From the NCBI GenBank assembly GCA_036250225.1, contig JAPZLL010000044.1, positions 1 through 64,000 of the forward strand: a stretch of 64,000 nt of DNA. Direction: 5' to 3'. Position 1 is the stretch's first letter. The number at the start of each line of letters is the position of its first letter. The stretch comes from Cercophora sp. LCS_1. Its lineage: Eukaryota > Ascomycota > Sordariomycetes > Sordariales > Lasiosphaeriaceae. A model generated the notes under the pieces. The model ran no database searches, was not told the DNA's origin, and worked only from the letters and a program-made list of their open reading frames with translations. Below are positions 31,332 through 42,702 of the stretch, piece by piece. The translations under genes and the position numbers were made by a program.

Positions 31332-33205
31332 TCATTCATCTAGATCCTTTGTCTCAACCTTGATTTTCAGCTCGGCAGTGCTGGCGTAGTGGAGGTCCCA
31401 GTCCTCAATGCCCTCCATCATCCCACGTGTTGCTCCGCGAAGGCGATCTTTCAGTATTCCTATTGCTGCACTGCCACCCCTAATTGGTGGCCCCGGAGCG
31501 AGATTAGCCCGCATAAAGCGGCCAAGTCCAAGCGATGATGTCGTGGGGTAATCGCGGTAATGATCCCACGCAAGTCGCCGAACAAGTTTGTCGCTCGGCA
31601 CCCCATTTTCGAAGTGGAATATGCCAAGTTTCGGGAGCACGCCGCCGAGCAATTTGACCAAGACGCAAAAGGTGGCTTCAGGCTGTGATGACCCGTCTTC
31701 AGGCATGACATTGATGATAATGGCGATAGCAGTAAACAGTGGTAGGAGGGCTGTGTTGTAATCGAGCATCAAGCCGTGTCTCTGGGTGGACAGCTGATCT
31801 GGGGTCTCTGGCAGGGCCCTGTTTTCGACTGTCCACCGAGATTCGCCACCGCTGTCACCATGGACAGGCTGACTGAAAAACAAGCAGGTTCTGTCAATGA
31901 ATATGTTTGGAGAGTCCAGAATCGTCTTGACCACCGCCATCGATTGGAATCGGCCTGCCGTTCGCGTGAACCGAGGTTCCCCAGAACTTGGAGGGGTGAT
32001 GACAATGTCCCGACGTCCGAGGCTCTTCCAGTGCTTTGTGACCAAACTCATTTCAGACCAGGATCTCAGGGTCAGATCGCATCTCTGGAAGAAATCTGAG
32101 CCGGAAGGGTTGTTTGTCAGGAGCATAACCATTGGGTTGCGCAGTGGCTCTCCCGACTCCAAGGACCAGGAACAGTTCAGTTTAAGAGCGTAGACGGGCT
32201 CGTGGACGGGAAAGAGGTCAAGATGAGTGGTGACTTCGAAGAGCTCTCTGCTGATGCTCAGCCCTGCATTCGTCACGGTGAATCCACCTCTTTCGTTGAT
32301 GAAGGACCAAGGAACGAGACCGTTTGATTTTTCGAATGCGCTGGGCGACGTGGCAAAAAGGGTGATCGGCGTGTGGCCCATCTCGAGTTTCCCGGCATCG
32401 TTGCCTAGGTAGAAACGACACGGTGTAAGTATGTAAGGGTGAGATAAACGCCACCGAAACAACATTCAAGCGGTGTTTTTGACGTACCAAGCCACCTCCG
32501 GCCCCATAATAGGATGCTCTCATCTGCCTGCTGGCGTATCAGCTCTTGCTGAAGACGCTCAAAGGCACGATCCCCTTCGCCATAGATCAAGGGCATATTA
32601 ATCCCAAGGAGACCAAGTAGGCTGTACGTTCGATCCTCAATCCTAGTTGTTTCGCGGTTTGCTGCCCACGAGAGCTTTGTCGCGACGGAACAAGCTGTCG
32701 GGTTGAGAATATGCCTCTCTTCAATTCCCGTGGCCTTTGATATCTCCTTCAACAGCTGCTCCCTCGTGCCGATCGGTTCCCACTCCCAGTCCACGAAAAG
32801 CAGATACATCGGGGCCAAGAGTTCTTGGAGCGTCCATCCCCTTGTGAACCAGGGACTTTTCTCGAAAGCCATACGGACATTCTTGGGAGTGTTGTGTAGA
32901 AACGCATAGCACACATCGGCTTCCTCATAATATCGGTACATGGAGTTGATGGCCTCGCTGAGCTCCGAGCTGTCAGTCTTGTCGATGCAGCATGTGTCGA
33001 TCCAAACATATTCCAGTCCGTCGGAAATGGCGCGCTCGCAACATTTCTCCACTTTGGACCAGCCCCGCAGGGCCGAACGAGTTTCGCGCGAGATATCGTC
33101 AAACGTGACCTCTTCAGTGCCCCAGGTGTGTGATAAAATGGCATAAGGCGGTGGGTTCCTGACGAATGTATAAAGTTTGTAAGTCCTGACGTGCAAAAGT
33201 CGCAT
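31332..33205 (-). CDS. HET-domain protein
   Basis: Exons are 31332-32404 and 32488-33205 (about 596 aa). One 83-bp intron (GTACGT..CTAG). The start MRLLHVRTYKL at 33205 matches the usual MRLL start of this class, although the frame is open upstream. The HET domain is at residues ~15-150: PPYAILSHTWG, EEVTFDDI, YVWIDTCCIDK, SEAINSMYRYY, CYAFLHN, WFTRGWTLQELLAP. It is followed by IEDRTYSLLGLLGINMPLIYGEGDRAF and ADESILLWG. The C-terminal half (from ~240) is variable and has no recognised domain. Family knowledge: incompatibility-type cell death effector. It is a different subclass from the HET protein at 1186-2937. Confidence 0.93.
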
Positions 33206-33295
33206 TGCAAATACCGTTGAAACACGAAACGGGGTTGTCGGTTTCCGAGTTGGAATTTGGGAAGGAAGGGCGCTTCGGGTTGACCCCAAACCGGC

Positions 33296-33330
33296 TCAGC
33301 TCAGCTCAGCTCAGCTCAGCTCAGCTCAGT
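33296..33330. repeat. CTCAG pentanucleotide microsatellite, seven units
   Basis: Seven perfect CTCAG units in a row lie between divergently transcribed genes (HET minus, F-box plus). It is likely length-polymorphic. Confidence 0.95.
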
Positions 33331-33615
33331 TGCCTGGGTGGTTGTCCTTCGAACGCGGCGGATTGATGCGCGCGTCGCCGCGGCAGCACTGCTGTGACAC
33401 GCCACCAACCGTCCTCATTCAAACAAGAAATTCCGATGCATGCGCCATGATTGGAAAGGGATGGAACGCGAAGTTCGACAAAAAAGGTGTCTACCTACCA
33501 ACCCTAACCCCAGCTCATTGAATGTGAGCCAAGTCCGTGCGGCAATCCCATCTTATCGCTGCTCATTTCATTCCGCTCAACATCGAATGACTTCTCGGTT
33601 CCCAGCGAACGCATC

Positions 33616-35469
33616 ATGAAGTCGCTCCTTCCCTTACGTCGCAAAGCGGCCGCGCAGCTGCTACCTGTCGCAGACGATCTCATTCAGAGCCAAGATCGGC
33701 TCCTTCACCTCCCCGTTGAGCTTCTTCTCCTGATCCTAGAGCATTTCAGCACCGTGGCCGACATCCTCTCTCTCCTCAACGTCTGCCGGGCATGGCGCAG
33801 CGTCGCCCTTTTACCCGACATATGGCCATCTCTTGCCGAGCGATGCGTGCCGGGTTCTCTTGCCCACATTCGCGCCTCTTACTCGTCAGAGGCGCAAGCT
33901 AAGGCATTTCACATGTCTCTGCACCAGACTCACCTCCACGATCGAGGATATTTCAACGATATCACGCACCACACCCTTCGTCTCAATCTCAATCACAATG
34001 ATTACTTTACCCTTTCCAAATCTGTTCCTGTCAGTCAAGGCGGAGTCCACTCCCTGGACACAGTCGTCGGTCTCGACCCCGCAGCGGAAGGAGAACACGT
34101 CTCGCGCCTCAAGCTTTACAGCCACGGCCGCATCGCTTGGTGGCCCGAGGCATGGCATTTACCATACTTTGCCGTGGTTGACGACGTTCGGACCCGCGTT
34201 AGACGGATGTACATTTATCCCGGCCAGCATTCTCTGGACTCGAACGATCATCGCGGATGGAAGACCGCCATGGGCGAGCTGCTCTTCATCATGGGCCGTG
34301 AGAATCTTGGCGTCTGCGTTTGGCACCTGGAGCGTAACGAGATGAGAGAGATCAAGCTTCCTGGCTCCTTTGACCGGTGCGTCGTCCAGGGCGAGAGACT
34401 TCTCTTTGTCAGCAAAAGGCTGGGAGAAGTCTGGACCTGGTCCTGGGACAGCAACGCTATCGACACAATCGACGTCGCCGGCCAAGGCTGCTACTCGCCC
34501 GGCCCTATTGTCATGGGTGGGCAAGTCATCTTGGGCAGCCCACGTCCAGCTGCGCGTGTGGGTTTGCGCCTTCGCGACACTGACCTCAAGCTCGACTTCA
34601 TTCTCCACCCGACGAACCCTGATGTGCTTTTTGCCATCACCTTCGACGACGTCGACCTGGTCGTGTACGAATTCGCTTCGGGACTACTCACCGCGCGCAT
34701 TCCGCTCCCGCACGAACATGCCGCATATAAACTCCTCCAGCGTTCTCATCATGTCAACCAGACGGTCCGTTACCTCCGCCACCAGCGCTGCGACGCCCAC
34801 GGTGGCTACTGTCTCATGACAGCTCTTATCGATGGCTGTCGCGCCGAAGGCGGGATGCCCGAGACATCAGGTCTCGGGTCAGTGTCATTCAACGTCTACA
34901 CCAAGCAGTTCGCCGGCTTCATGCATCACGCCGGCTATGCAAGGACGCCGGACACATACCTCTGGAACGGGTTGCTCGCAGTCCCTATTGACGCTCAGCG
35001 ACATGGGGCAGATAGTATCACGTTATCACAACGGCGCCCCTTCGTTGCAATGCTGAGGCCGAGCGACGGTTCTGCTGCAATCTTGTTGACCGACGGGGAT
35101 TCTCTTCCGGAGCGTACGAAAGATACGAGCCAGCCACGCCCAACCCTTGTCTGGGTCCCTGATGAGATGCAAGCAAGGCCCTCCTTTGTCCAAGGTGTAG
35201 CATACGCCCTAGCGGCTAAGAATCGAGGGTGGTGTGAGCTGGCGGCGTACAACTATGCAGCGAGGGGTCTTGATATTCTGGATGCCGAGTGGTTGGATGG
35301 GGATGAAAAGACTTTGATCTATGTGATTGGGAAGGAGTACACCGTGTGGACATTTGGTGATGAGGAGTTTACCAAGACTCGGGATGAGAAGAAAGTGGGC
35401 GGGACGTGGAGAGAAAGGTGGAAGAGCGTGACTGGACGCGCCAGGGGAGATTCAAGGAACCGATCGTAG
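33616..35469 (+). CDS. F-box protein
   Basis: A single exon of 617 aa, ATG 33616. The F-box is at residues ~28-72 (LLHLPVELLLLILEHF..ILSLLNVCRAWRSVALLPDIWPSL), which binds Skp1 in SCF ubiquitin ligases. The remaining ~540 residues have repeated Trp/Val strand patterns (LGVCVWHLERNEMREIKL, GEVWTWSWDSNAIDTID, ADSITLSQRRPFVAMLRP) suggesting a beta-propeller-like substrate domain; no named repeat family is certain. Basic C-terminus ending RGDSRNRS. The target is unknown. The leader contains the pentanucleotide repeat about 290 bp upstream. Confidence 0.88.
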   Translation: MKSLLPLRRKAAAQLLPVADDLIQSQDRLLHLPVELLLLILEHFSTVADILSLLNVCRAWRSVALLPDIWPSLAERCVPGSLAHIRASYSSEAQAKAFHMSLHQTHLHDRGYFNDITHHTLRLNLNHNDYFTLSKSVPVSQGGVHSLDTVVGLDPAAEGEHVSRLKLYSHGRIAWWPEAWHLPYFAVVDDVRTRVRRMYIYPGQHSLDSNDHRGWKTAMGELLFIMGRENLGVCVWHLERNEMREIKLPGSFDRCVVQGERLLFVSKRLGEVWTWSWDSNAIDTIDVAGQGCYSPGPIVMGGQVILGSPRPAARVGLRLRDTDLKLDFILHPTNPDVLFAITFDDVDLVVYEFASGLLTARIPLPHEHAAYKLLQRSHHVNQTVRYLRHQRCDAHGGYCLMTALIDGCRAEGGMPETSGLGSVSFNVYTKQFAGFMHHAGYARTPDTYLWNGLLAVPIDAQRHGADSITLSQRRPFVAMLRPSDGSAAILLTDGDSLPERTKDTSQPRPTLVWVPDEMQARPSFVQGVAYALAAKNRGWCELAAYNYAARGLDILDAEWLDGDEKTLIYVIGKEYTVWTFGDEEFTKTRDEKKVGGTWRERWKSVTGRARGDSRNRS

Positions 35470-35685
35470 TCGTCGACAGGTTCCCAGCCGCATGACACAC
35501 AAGTTTGAACGGACGAGTTGGATGAGCATGAGGCCACAACGCGATACATTAAGTAAAGGGGTATATAAACATCCGCTCTCCCGCATTATCATCCCACCTA
35601 CTTCAATCCCCTACTCCCCCACTCCCCCACTCCACTCCTCCTATTCAGCTCCAACCCAACCTCTTCTCAACCATTTGCATCACAG

Positions 35686-37466
35686 TTAAGCAGTATGCGT
35701 CTTAACCTTGCGATACCGAATAACCTCAACCCCCGTCTCATCAATAATACGTTCCGACACAATCTTGTGCCCGCGAATCGCAGGCCAAAACTTGGTCCAC
35801 AACGTCCAGTAGAGGCCGCCCAGGAGCAAAACACCAACACCGACGACAGGAAAGACGTAGTACGGGTATCCATCGGCGTTCCAGTCTCCATCGGGCGGGA
35901 TGAACGGCACGATGGCCAGGAAGGCGTTGCAGAGCAAAAAGATGAGAATGATGGGCAGGTACGTATACCACGAGGGTTCCCACTTTTCCTTTTTGTTGTA
36001 GTGCAGATAGATGAGGCCGCCTGCGACGAAGCTGTTGATCCAGGCGCCGGGATAGGTGTAGCTGTTGTTCAATGTTAGTCTGGGCTCGGTAGAAGGGGGG
36101 GCAATCGGGATGAAAACTTGAGGGTAACAGGGGGGCTTACAGGCTGACGATGAAGTTGTAGGCTGGGCCAGGGGGCGGTGCGAGGAGGACAATGACGGTT
36201 ACGATCCAGTGGAGGAAGAGCTGCCATTATGTTAGTCTCTAGGGACAAATGGGAGTGGTGAGACACTTACGGCAGCTGCGGGAGAGTTGAACGGCTTGTT
36301 GGAACCCCAGACCCGGCTGAGAGGGAGCAGACCCTCCTTGCCCAGTTCCTGGTTGAGGCGGGCGTGCGCGAAGCTGACAGCCAGGACGTTGCCCAGGTTA
36401 CTAAGGGCAACAAAGACCGGGAGACTGCGAGCGCCGGCACTGTCGCCAAACACGTTTTTGAAGAACAGACCAGCGACGATAACCTCCGAGGTGGCCAGAT
36501 CCGACTTGGGAATAGCGGCGAAATAGGCAATGTTGGCCAGGACGTAGAGGACCGTGACACCGCCGACGGCCAATGGGGCGGCGATGGTCAGAGTACGACG
36601 GGGATCCTTAATCTCGCCAAGCACGTAGTTGGCGTTCTCCCATCCCTTGTAGCTGTACACGATGTTGAGCAGGGCGTTGGAGTAGGCGTATGCACCGCCG
36701 CCGCCGTAGCCCTCTCCGGATTCGATGCGGAAGGCGTTGTCAAAGTTGTGTGGGTTTTCGACCAGGCGGTGTCCGGCCAGCGCTGCAAAGCCGGAGAAGA
36801 CGATGAAGAGCAGGACAACGACCTTGAAAACACCGAGAACGTTGAACAGACGGATACCCCATTTGGGTGCTGCGGAATGGAGGATCACGGCGAACGTTAC
36901 GCATGCGACACCGATGCCGCGGGCGCGGTAGCTGTCCTTGAGCTCGTTGCCGGCCGCGTAGAGGATGTAGCGGCCAAAGGCGAGCGAGTTGCCGGACGAG
37001 AAACCGAGCAGGATCATCTGCGACGCGAGGACGCAGGTCGCGAGATACTTGGGGTGCTTGTATATCCTCTCGAGGTAGTTCTTTTCACCGCCGGACTGGG
37101 GGATGGCGAGACCGAATTCGAGCCAGACGCTCAAACCGCAAAAGGTCAGGACACCGCCTGTGAGACGAATTAGACTTAATCCACGTGGTAATGCATGTGT
37201 TACATACCGATGACCCACAGCATCAAACTGATACCCACGGAACCGGTGGCAGCAAAGATGCTCGACGGCGTCGAAAAGATGCCCGTTCCAATCATCTTGT
37301 TCAAGATGAGGAAGACGGCACCCGTGATGCCTAGCTTGCGCGAGTCATCGTAGGCATAGGTGTTCTCCTCCTGTACCTCGCCGACCTCGTCGCTGTCGTT
37401 GAAAGCAGGCGGCGTCTTGTCCTTGACGTGGACGTCGTCGCTGGGGGCCTTGTCCGAAGAGCCCAT
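35686..37466 (-). CDS. MUP1-like amino-acid (methionine-type) permease
   Basis: Exons are 35686-36061, 36141-36220, 36271-37157 and 37208-37466 (about 533 aa). Introns are 79, 50 and 50 bp. The N-terminal cytosolic ~50 residues are acidic. TM1 is GITGAVFLILNKMIGTGIFS, with the conserved GTGIF sodium-independent APC signature. About 12 hydrophobic segments follow, including GVLTFCGLSVWLEFGLAIP with the SGGEKNYLE block, SYKGWENANYVLGEIKDP, LPVFVALSNLGNVLAVSFAHARLNQELGKEG, and a cytosolic tail RGHKIVSERIIDETGVEVIRYR. The order and motifs match high-affinity methionine permeases of the LAT-like fungal group. It sits in the plasma membrane; the exact substrate is inferred from family. Confidence 0.88.
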
Positions 37467-38562
37467 GGTGATGGTTCTGCGCCGGTGTGGTGCGACCCCA
37501 GTGCAGAAACAAGCAAAGGAAGCAAGTTTATTTGGCGGATGAAGGGATGCCGATCGTGTCCCGGGCGGGTGCTGCTTCCCCTCTTTTAACTGCGGCCGAT
37601 ATTGCTCCAGCCTGACAGGCCCTGGGTTGGCGTCATCTTTGGCAAATCTTAGGGAACCTTGGGACCTTCCAATTGCGACCCGTGTTGCTCGGTGCTACAT
37701 TGCGGCGCACACGACATAGGCTTGAGCCGCAGAGAGTGTGGGGGAAGCTCGTGATGGACCGCGTGCAAAGGAACCCCCAAACTCCTGTGTGAGGTGACAA
37801 CCCCATCCATGCACAGTCGGCCTGACCGAGCTGCCGGGTGATGCTTCCACAAATCGAGGGCAGCGTTACGCAATCGAAACCCCGTTATGGCCCAAGGCGA
37901 GAGAGAAAAAGGGTGTCGGTCGCGGTGCAGAAAGGATCGGAATCCCATCCGAACGGTTTGTAGCGGGAAGGTGGTGGGTGCCCAAGCTGCCCAGCTAGTC
38001 GTCGCGGCGCCAATATTACAGTGCTGGTGGTGCCGCAGATGGAAACGCCATCGGCAGCCATCCACAGCGGGCGCCAGTTGGAGCAGCGATAGGCCATGGA
38101 TCGGACCGAGGCGACGACTTGGGCAGCGAAGGAAACTGGAAGCTCTGGAGCTGGTCAGAAGGACCAACCGCTGGGCTTGGTTTGCGAGTCCCGGCCTGCA
38201 TCAGGAAGGTGACCATCTGATAGCCCTTGGCATGCCTTGGCAACGGTAAGCACAGGTCTAAGCTTTGGTGGCGGCGACGCCAAACCGATGCATTTTTCCG
38301 ATGTCGTGCTCCCGGCCAAGAATTGCGGAACGAACCGCAAAACCAACCACGACGCGCCCCCAACGCGCCCCGACCCCCGTCCTCCCACTCAGAGCCCGCC
38401 GTCCCCAGCGTCATGCCACAGCTGCAGCGCAGAGTGCGGTCTCAAGGCGGTCTTCACTGCGCAGCTGACGGACGCCAGGCACGCCAGGCTGGAAAACACT
38501 TCCATTTGGGGCTGACCGAGCTGTACGCCACCGACGGCTTGGGACGGCTCCTGGCGGGCCTC
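37467..38562. other. 1.1-kb intergenic (permease promoter)
   Basis: Between the permease start and the 3' end of the coiled-coil gene. GC-rich, no recognised coding frame or repeat. Confidence 0.35.
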
Positions 38563-41310
38563 TCATGACTCTCTTGGGTATATTTCGCCGGGGTGGATCG
38601 ACTTCTCTGTCTTGACATCGCCCCTGGCGTCCCCCACCATGAAAAAACGTGGGCAAAGCACCAGATCGATCACCTTAACTGTCCCTGAATACTGGTCGCC
38701 ATCCTCCCAGTCGACAAAGTCCGGGCCGATGGTGACCTCTGTTCCGCCAGTTGGGAAATCTAGTGCCAGATACTCCCGATGCATGCCGACTTCGAATGCC
38801 AGCTTGCCTGCGAGACTGGCGATCCTCCTGACCTCATTGTCCATTTCCTCCAGGAGCTCGATGTTGGTAACCTCTCTCAGAGTGGCACAGATTTCATTCC
38901 CCAGTGCCGTGGAGTTCGACTCAAAGAGTGTCTGGACTGGCTGAGCCAACTCATCGGATGAATCTTCGGGGCTCTCTGTCTTCTTTCGTATCTCCAGCAT
39001 CTGGCTGTGCAACGAACGAAAAGTTGCTGATCGCCACATGTTCGCAGCCTTGTCTCTCTTGAACCGCTCAAATCCGGGATCTTGGTCTGCTGTTTTACAA
39101 GGAAACAGGTCAGCATCAAAATTAGGTTAAAAAACGAGCAAAAGTCACAAAAAGGGGAAGTAACACTCACCCCCACCTGGACCCTGAAAATTCGCCACCC
39201 TGGACCACGCTTGGTAAAGTTCCATCAACATCCTAAAGCCTTCCTTCGGACCCAGGACACCAAAGCCCCAAGGAGCCGAGAAGAAGGCCCGCATCACCTT
39301 TTCCCACACGTCATTCTGCAGGAGACACCGCAGCTGCCCGCCACGCCGCAGGTGCCCCGTGAGGTCCAACTTTCCCCCTGGTTGGACCCGTCCTTTGTCG
39401 AGGTTGGACGGCAGGGTTGCAGTGTATACCACGGTTTCAATGGCAAGTCTCAAGCTGTTGAACATTTTCTTGAGCTCATCATCACCTGCCGGGCGGATTT
39501 CACCTGCTGCCATTGACCGTGTCGTCATCGCGTGACGATGCTCAACCTCCTGTCTCCTGATCTTCTCCCTCAGCTTCGCTGTTTCCTCTGCGCAATACTG
39601 TTGCCAGTCACGACCGTACTTGGCCATTTCATTGTTGTGCTGGACCTTGAGGTTCTCAATCTCCTGTTGGTGTCGCGCTCGGAGGCTCTCTGTCGTCGTC
39701 TTGTGCTCCTCTTGGAGAGTACCCAGTTGCTGGTCGTACTCATCTTTGACAGCTTGAAGCTCGGTTTTGTGTTTTCCATCAAAATCAGCCACAAGTTGAC
39801 CCATCCGCTTGTCAAAGTCCTTGGACTGCCCATCAAGCTTGTCGTTTTTGGACCGAAAATCTGCGAGTTCCACCTCCTGCTTACTCAGCATCTCTTCGAA
39901 ATGCCGTACCACCTCGTGAAGCTCACTTTGGTGTTTCATCTTGAGATCGTGAACTTCCTTTGCTCTCTGGGCTTCCCTGTTCTCACTGTCCCTCTTCGAT
40001 TCTTTCATCCTCCGCTCAAGTTCCATGATATGTTGTTGATAATCCTTGGTCTCCTCCTCTCGTCGTAAGTTCAGAGCAGTCTGGGATTGCTTAGCTTGCT
40101 TGAGAGCTTGTTCCAACTCGTTGATACGTTTTGCCTGTTCGTCGTTTCCTTGTCGTTCCTGCTCCAGTTTGGCCGCCATGTTACGACCCCACTCGGTCGA
40201 GTCTTGATGTTTCTTCTCCGCCGTCTTTTGTTTTTGTTCCAACTGGCGATACTCTGTCCTGAGTCGTTCGAACTCTCTCGTCTTGTCGGCCAGTTCCCTG
40301 TTCAATCTCGCAGTCTCGGTTCTCTCGCGTGTCAAACTCTCGTTCGGCTCATCGGGGTTTGCGATAGGGCTGAGAGATTGCTTCGCCCAGATGGGGGTCT
40401 TTGCCCCGGGGAGCTCACGCCCACGCTCTTCGTACCGATCACTAAACGCTCGCTGCCCCGGTGTGTATGTTGACTCCTGACGGCTCTCTGGAATGTCTCG
40501 GAGCGGTTGCTGTTGTCGGTCCGACCATTCGCTCGCTCTGAGTTCGGCATTCGCTCTGTTCGGTATGAATCTGGCTCTCCCTTCGTTGGAGAGAGGAGGG
40601 AGTGGCTCGCGCGGTCGAATGTCGTCTGCCAGCGAAATGCGGTTGGTCGCAAACTCAGTCGTGCTGCGGGTTCTGCGTGGCTGTGGATCAGAAGCACGAT
40701 TCGCCCGGGACGCCACGTAGTCGGGCTGCGTCGTGTCTTTTGCCGGGGGCTCAGGGGCCTGCTCCTTTACTCTCTGAGATTGACTCGGTTTCCGCACCAG
40801 CCTCCTGCGGCTCGCCTCGCGATGAAGCTCTTGACGTGGCGCTTGGTGTTGGCTCGACTGAGATGCGGGGCGGCTGTTGAGACTTGGTGTCTGTCCACTC
40901 CTGGCGTAGGGTTCATAGGCGCCATCGTCAGACAAGGGAGAGGGGTCGCGGCTGGAGCGTCGATGGTAGGAGCCATTATCGGCCGAAGAAGCGAGGGTGT
41001 TGCTCGGTGTTTTTAGCAGAGGTTCGGCAGGAGTGTCTGCAGGGGCACCCCACGCCCGCGTCGCAAACGCATAGTTCGTCAGTCGATCGAATTCGTCGTC
41101 GCTGGGTAGCTGCGTTGGGGCGGCCTGCCCTCCGTTTGCAGATGTCGAGGGCTGCGATGATACGGTTGCCTTCGCTGAAGCAAGATACGAATACCCTCTA
41201 GCTGTGGGAGCAGAGTCCTCGCTCAAACCGCGATCGTGAGCAGCGGTCCCTCTTCTCCTAAGAAGTGGTGATGACTTTTTGCTGTTTCTCGAGAACAAAA
41301 AGTCCCTCAT
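38563..41310 (-). CDS. Long coiled-coil protein of unknown function
   Basis: Exons are 38563-39089 and 39171-41310 (about 888 aa). One 81-bp intron (GTGAGT..AACAG, phase 1). Residues 1-330 are Ser/Arg/Pro-rich and likely disordered, beginning MRDFLFSRNSKKSSP. Residues ~330-610 form an uninterrupted heptad-rich Glu/Lys/Gln coiled coil (for example RLNRELADKTREFERLRTE). After that comes a globular C-terminal region of about 270 residues (KKMFNSLRLAIETVVYTATLP, VMRAFFSAPWGFGVLG, EVGMHREYLALDFP). No named family recognised; the layout resembles fungal cytoskeletal or scaffold proteins. The localisation cannot be read. Confidence 0.8.
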
Positions 41311-42702
41311 CCTGTCAATCGGTGCCGGCGTTTGCTCGCGGAAATTGGTGAAGTCTCAGCAGCGCAGCGAGTCGGAGGTTGATGCAGTCGATTGAGGAAC
41401 AGGAGATCCGAGGAACATGGTTTGCGATCGGGGAAGGGGAATCGGACTAGACCCTGCGGGCGTGAGAAGGCTCTGGCAGCAAGCGCGCCAGTCTGCCTCA
41501 TCATTTTCAGTGGCCATTGTTGCCTGTCGCGACGCCATCAGGCTCTCCCAACCCCGCAGCTGAAAACGCAGGTTTGCGGGCTTTTGATGCACGCTGCCTC
41601 GGCGCGTCCCGCGACTGGACGCCACGACGCCGGCCATGAAGAGAGCTCCGCGCCAGCACCGAAGAGGGAACCGGAGTTTGGGCAACAGCGGAGGTCCCCG
41701 GCGAGCCTGCGATTCCCACTTTCCCCCACGAACTGCCTGCGGGGAAGCTGGAAGACTGCGGGCGATCTCGCCGCCATTTTTGGTAGTCGCAATGCAGCGA
41801 GCGAATTCCGCCAAGCCTGAAGGGCTCACCTCACCCTCAGACAAATCCAAGGATGTTTTCGGATTTGAGCATGCATTCCCGACCAGCCATTGGGGTGTGA
41901 CGTCATCGATGCCAAGGCTGACGAGGAGGAAGACTGCACGAATCAGTGCAACGCCCCAGCTTGCGATGCAAAACTGCTCGTCCCTTACGCTTTCCACTGT
42001 AGGGTCCTCCACTCCTTCGCACATCGCGCCTTAGTCAGTGGGGACATCGGGTCTCATAATGGGCTTTACATTGTCTGAGCTGTGAGATTCGGCATACTAG
42101 AGACGCAAAGTATGCTCTTGCAGCCGGTGCAGATCTCTGTCCTGCTTGTAAAGACAGACAAGGTGATTCAGAGTCTTGACGGCAGTCGCATCGATATGAG
42201 GCGCTAGCTGGTCGAGCAATACAGTGGTCCCGGCAATCCACAGTGGTGATTTGAAGAGATTGCTCTTTCCGCTGTGGCCGTGCAAGTTGTTGAGTTACGC
42301 CCAGCTGACGCCTGAGGGCCTGTTGCCCCGCCTGAGCCTGCTCCTGGGGAGTGCAGGTGCATCAATAATATCGTTTCGCGCCACAGCGACTTATCGAGAA
42401 GCGCAACGCCCAACTACATCCGCGCCAATGATATTTGACCCTACCAGGCAACCACAAAAATTCCTTCTTGCTGTGAGTCCGAGCGCGACGCGCAGGGCAA
42501 CCTGTATGCACCAAGCAGAAATCGGGCTAGATATGCAACAACGGTCCGACCCGGGATTGACACCGGGTCAGGGGCGCTGGGGAATAAATACCTGAGGTTT
42601 TTGCTCCTCCGCTAGGCAAATGACGTTGAATGGTCGAAAGGAATCCTGCTGCGTCATTCAGACCAAAAGACGGTGGTCCCATTACCTGATCCAGTTTCCG
42701 CC
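41311..42702. other. 1.4-kb intergenic with one dispersed repeat copy
   Basis: Divergent promoter region for the coiled-coil gene and the carboxylesterase. Apart from the 69-bp repeat at 41727-41795 no element was recognised. Confidence 0.4.
41727..41795 (+). repeat. 69-bp dispersed repeat, copy 1
   Basis: Matches 52468-52536 in the same orientation with only about six mismatches and no gaps. It begins CACGAACTGCCTGCGGGGAA and contains GGCGATCTCGCC (palindrome-like) followed by GCCATTTTT. Flanks differ between the copies. Confidence 0.85.
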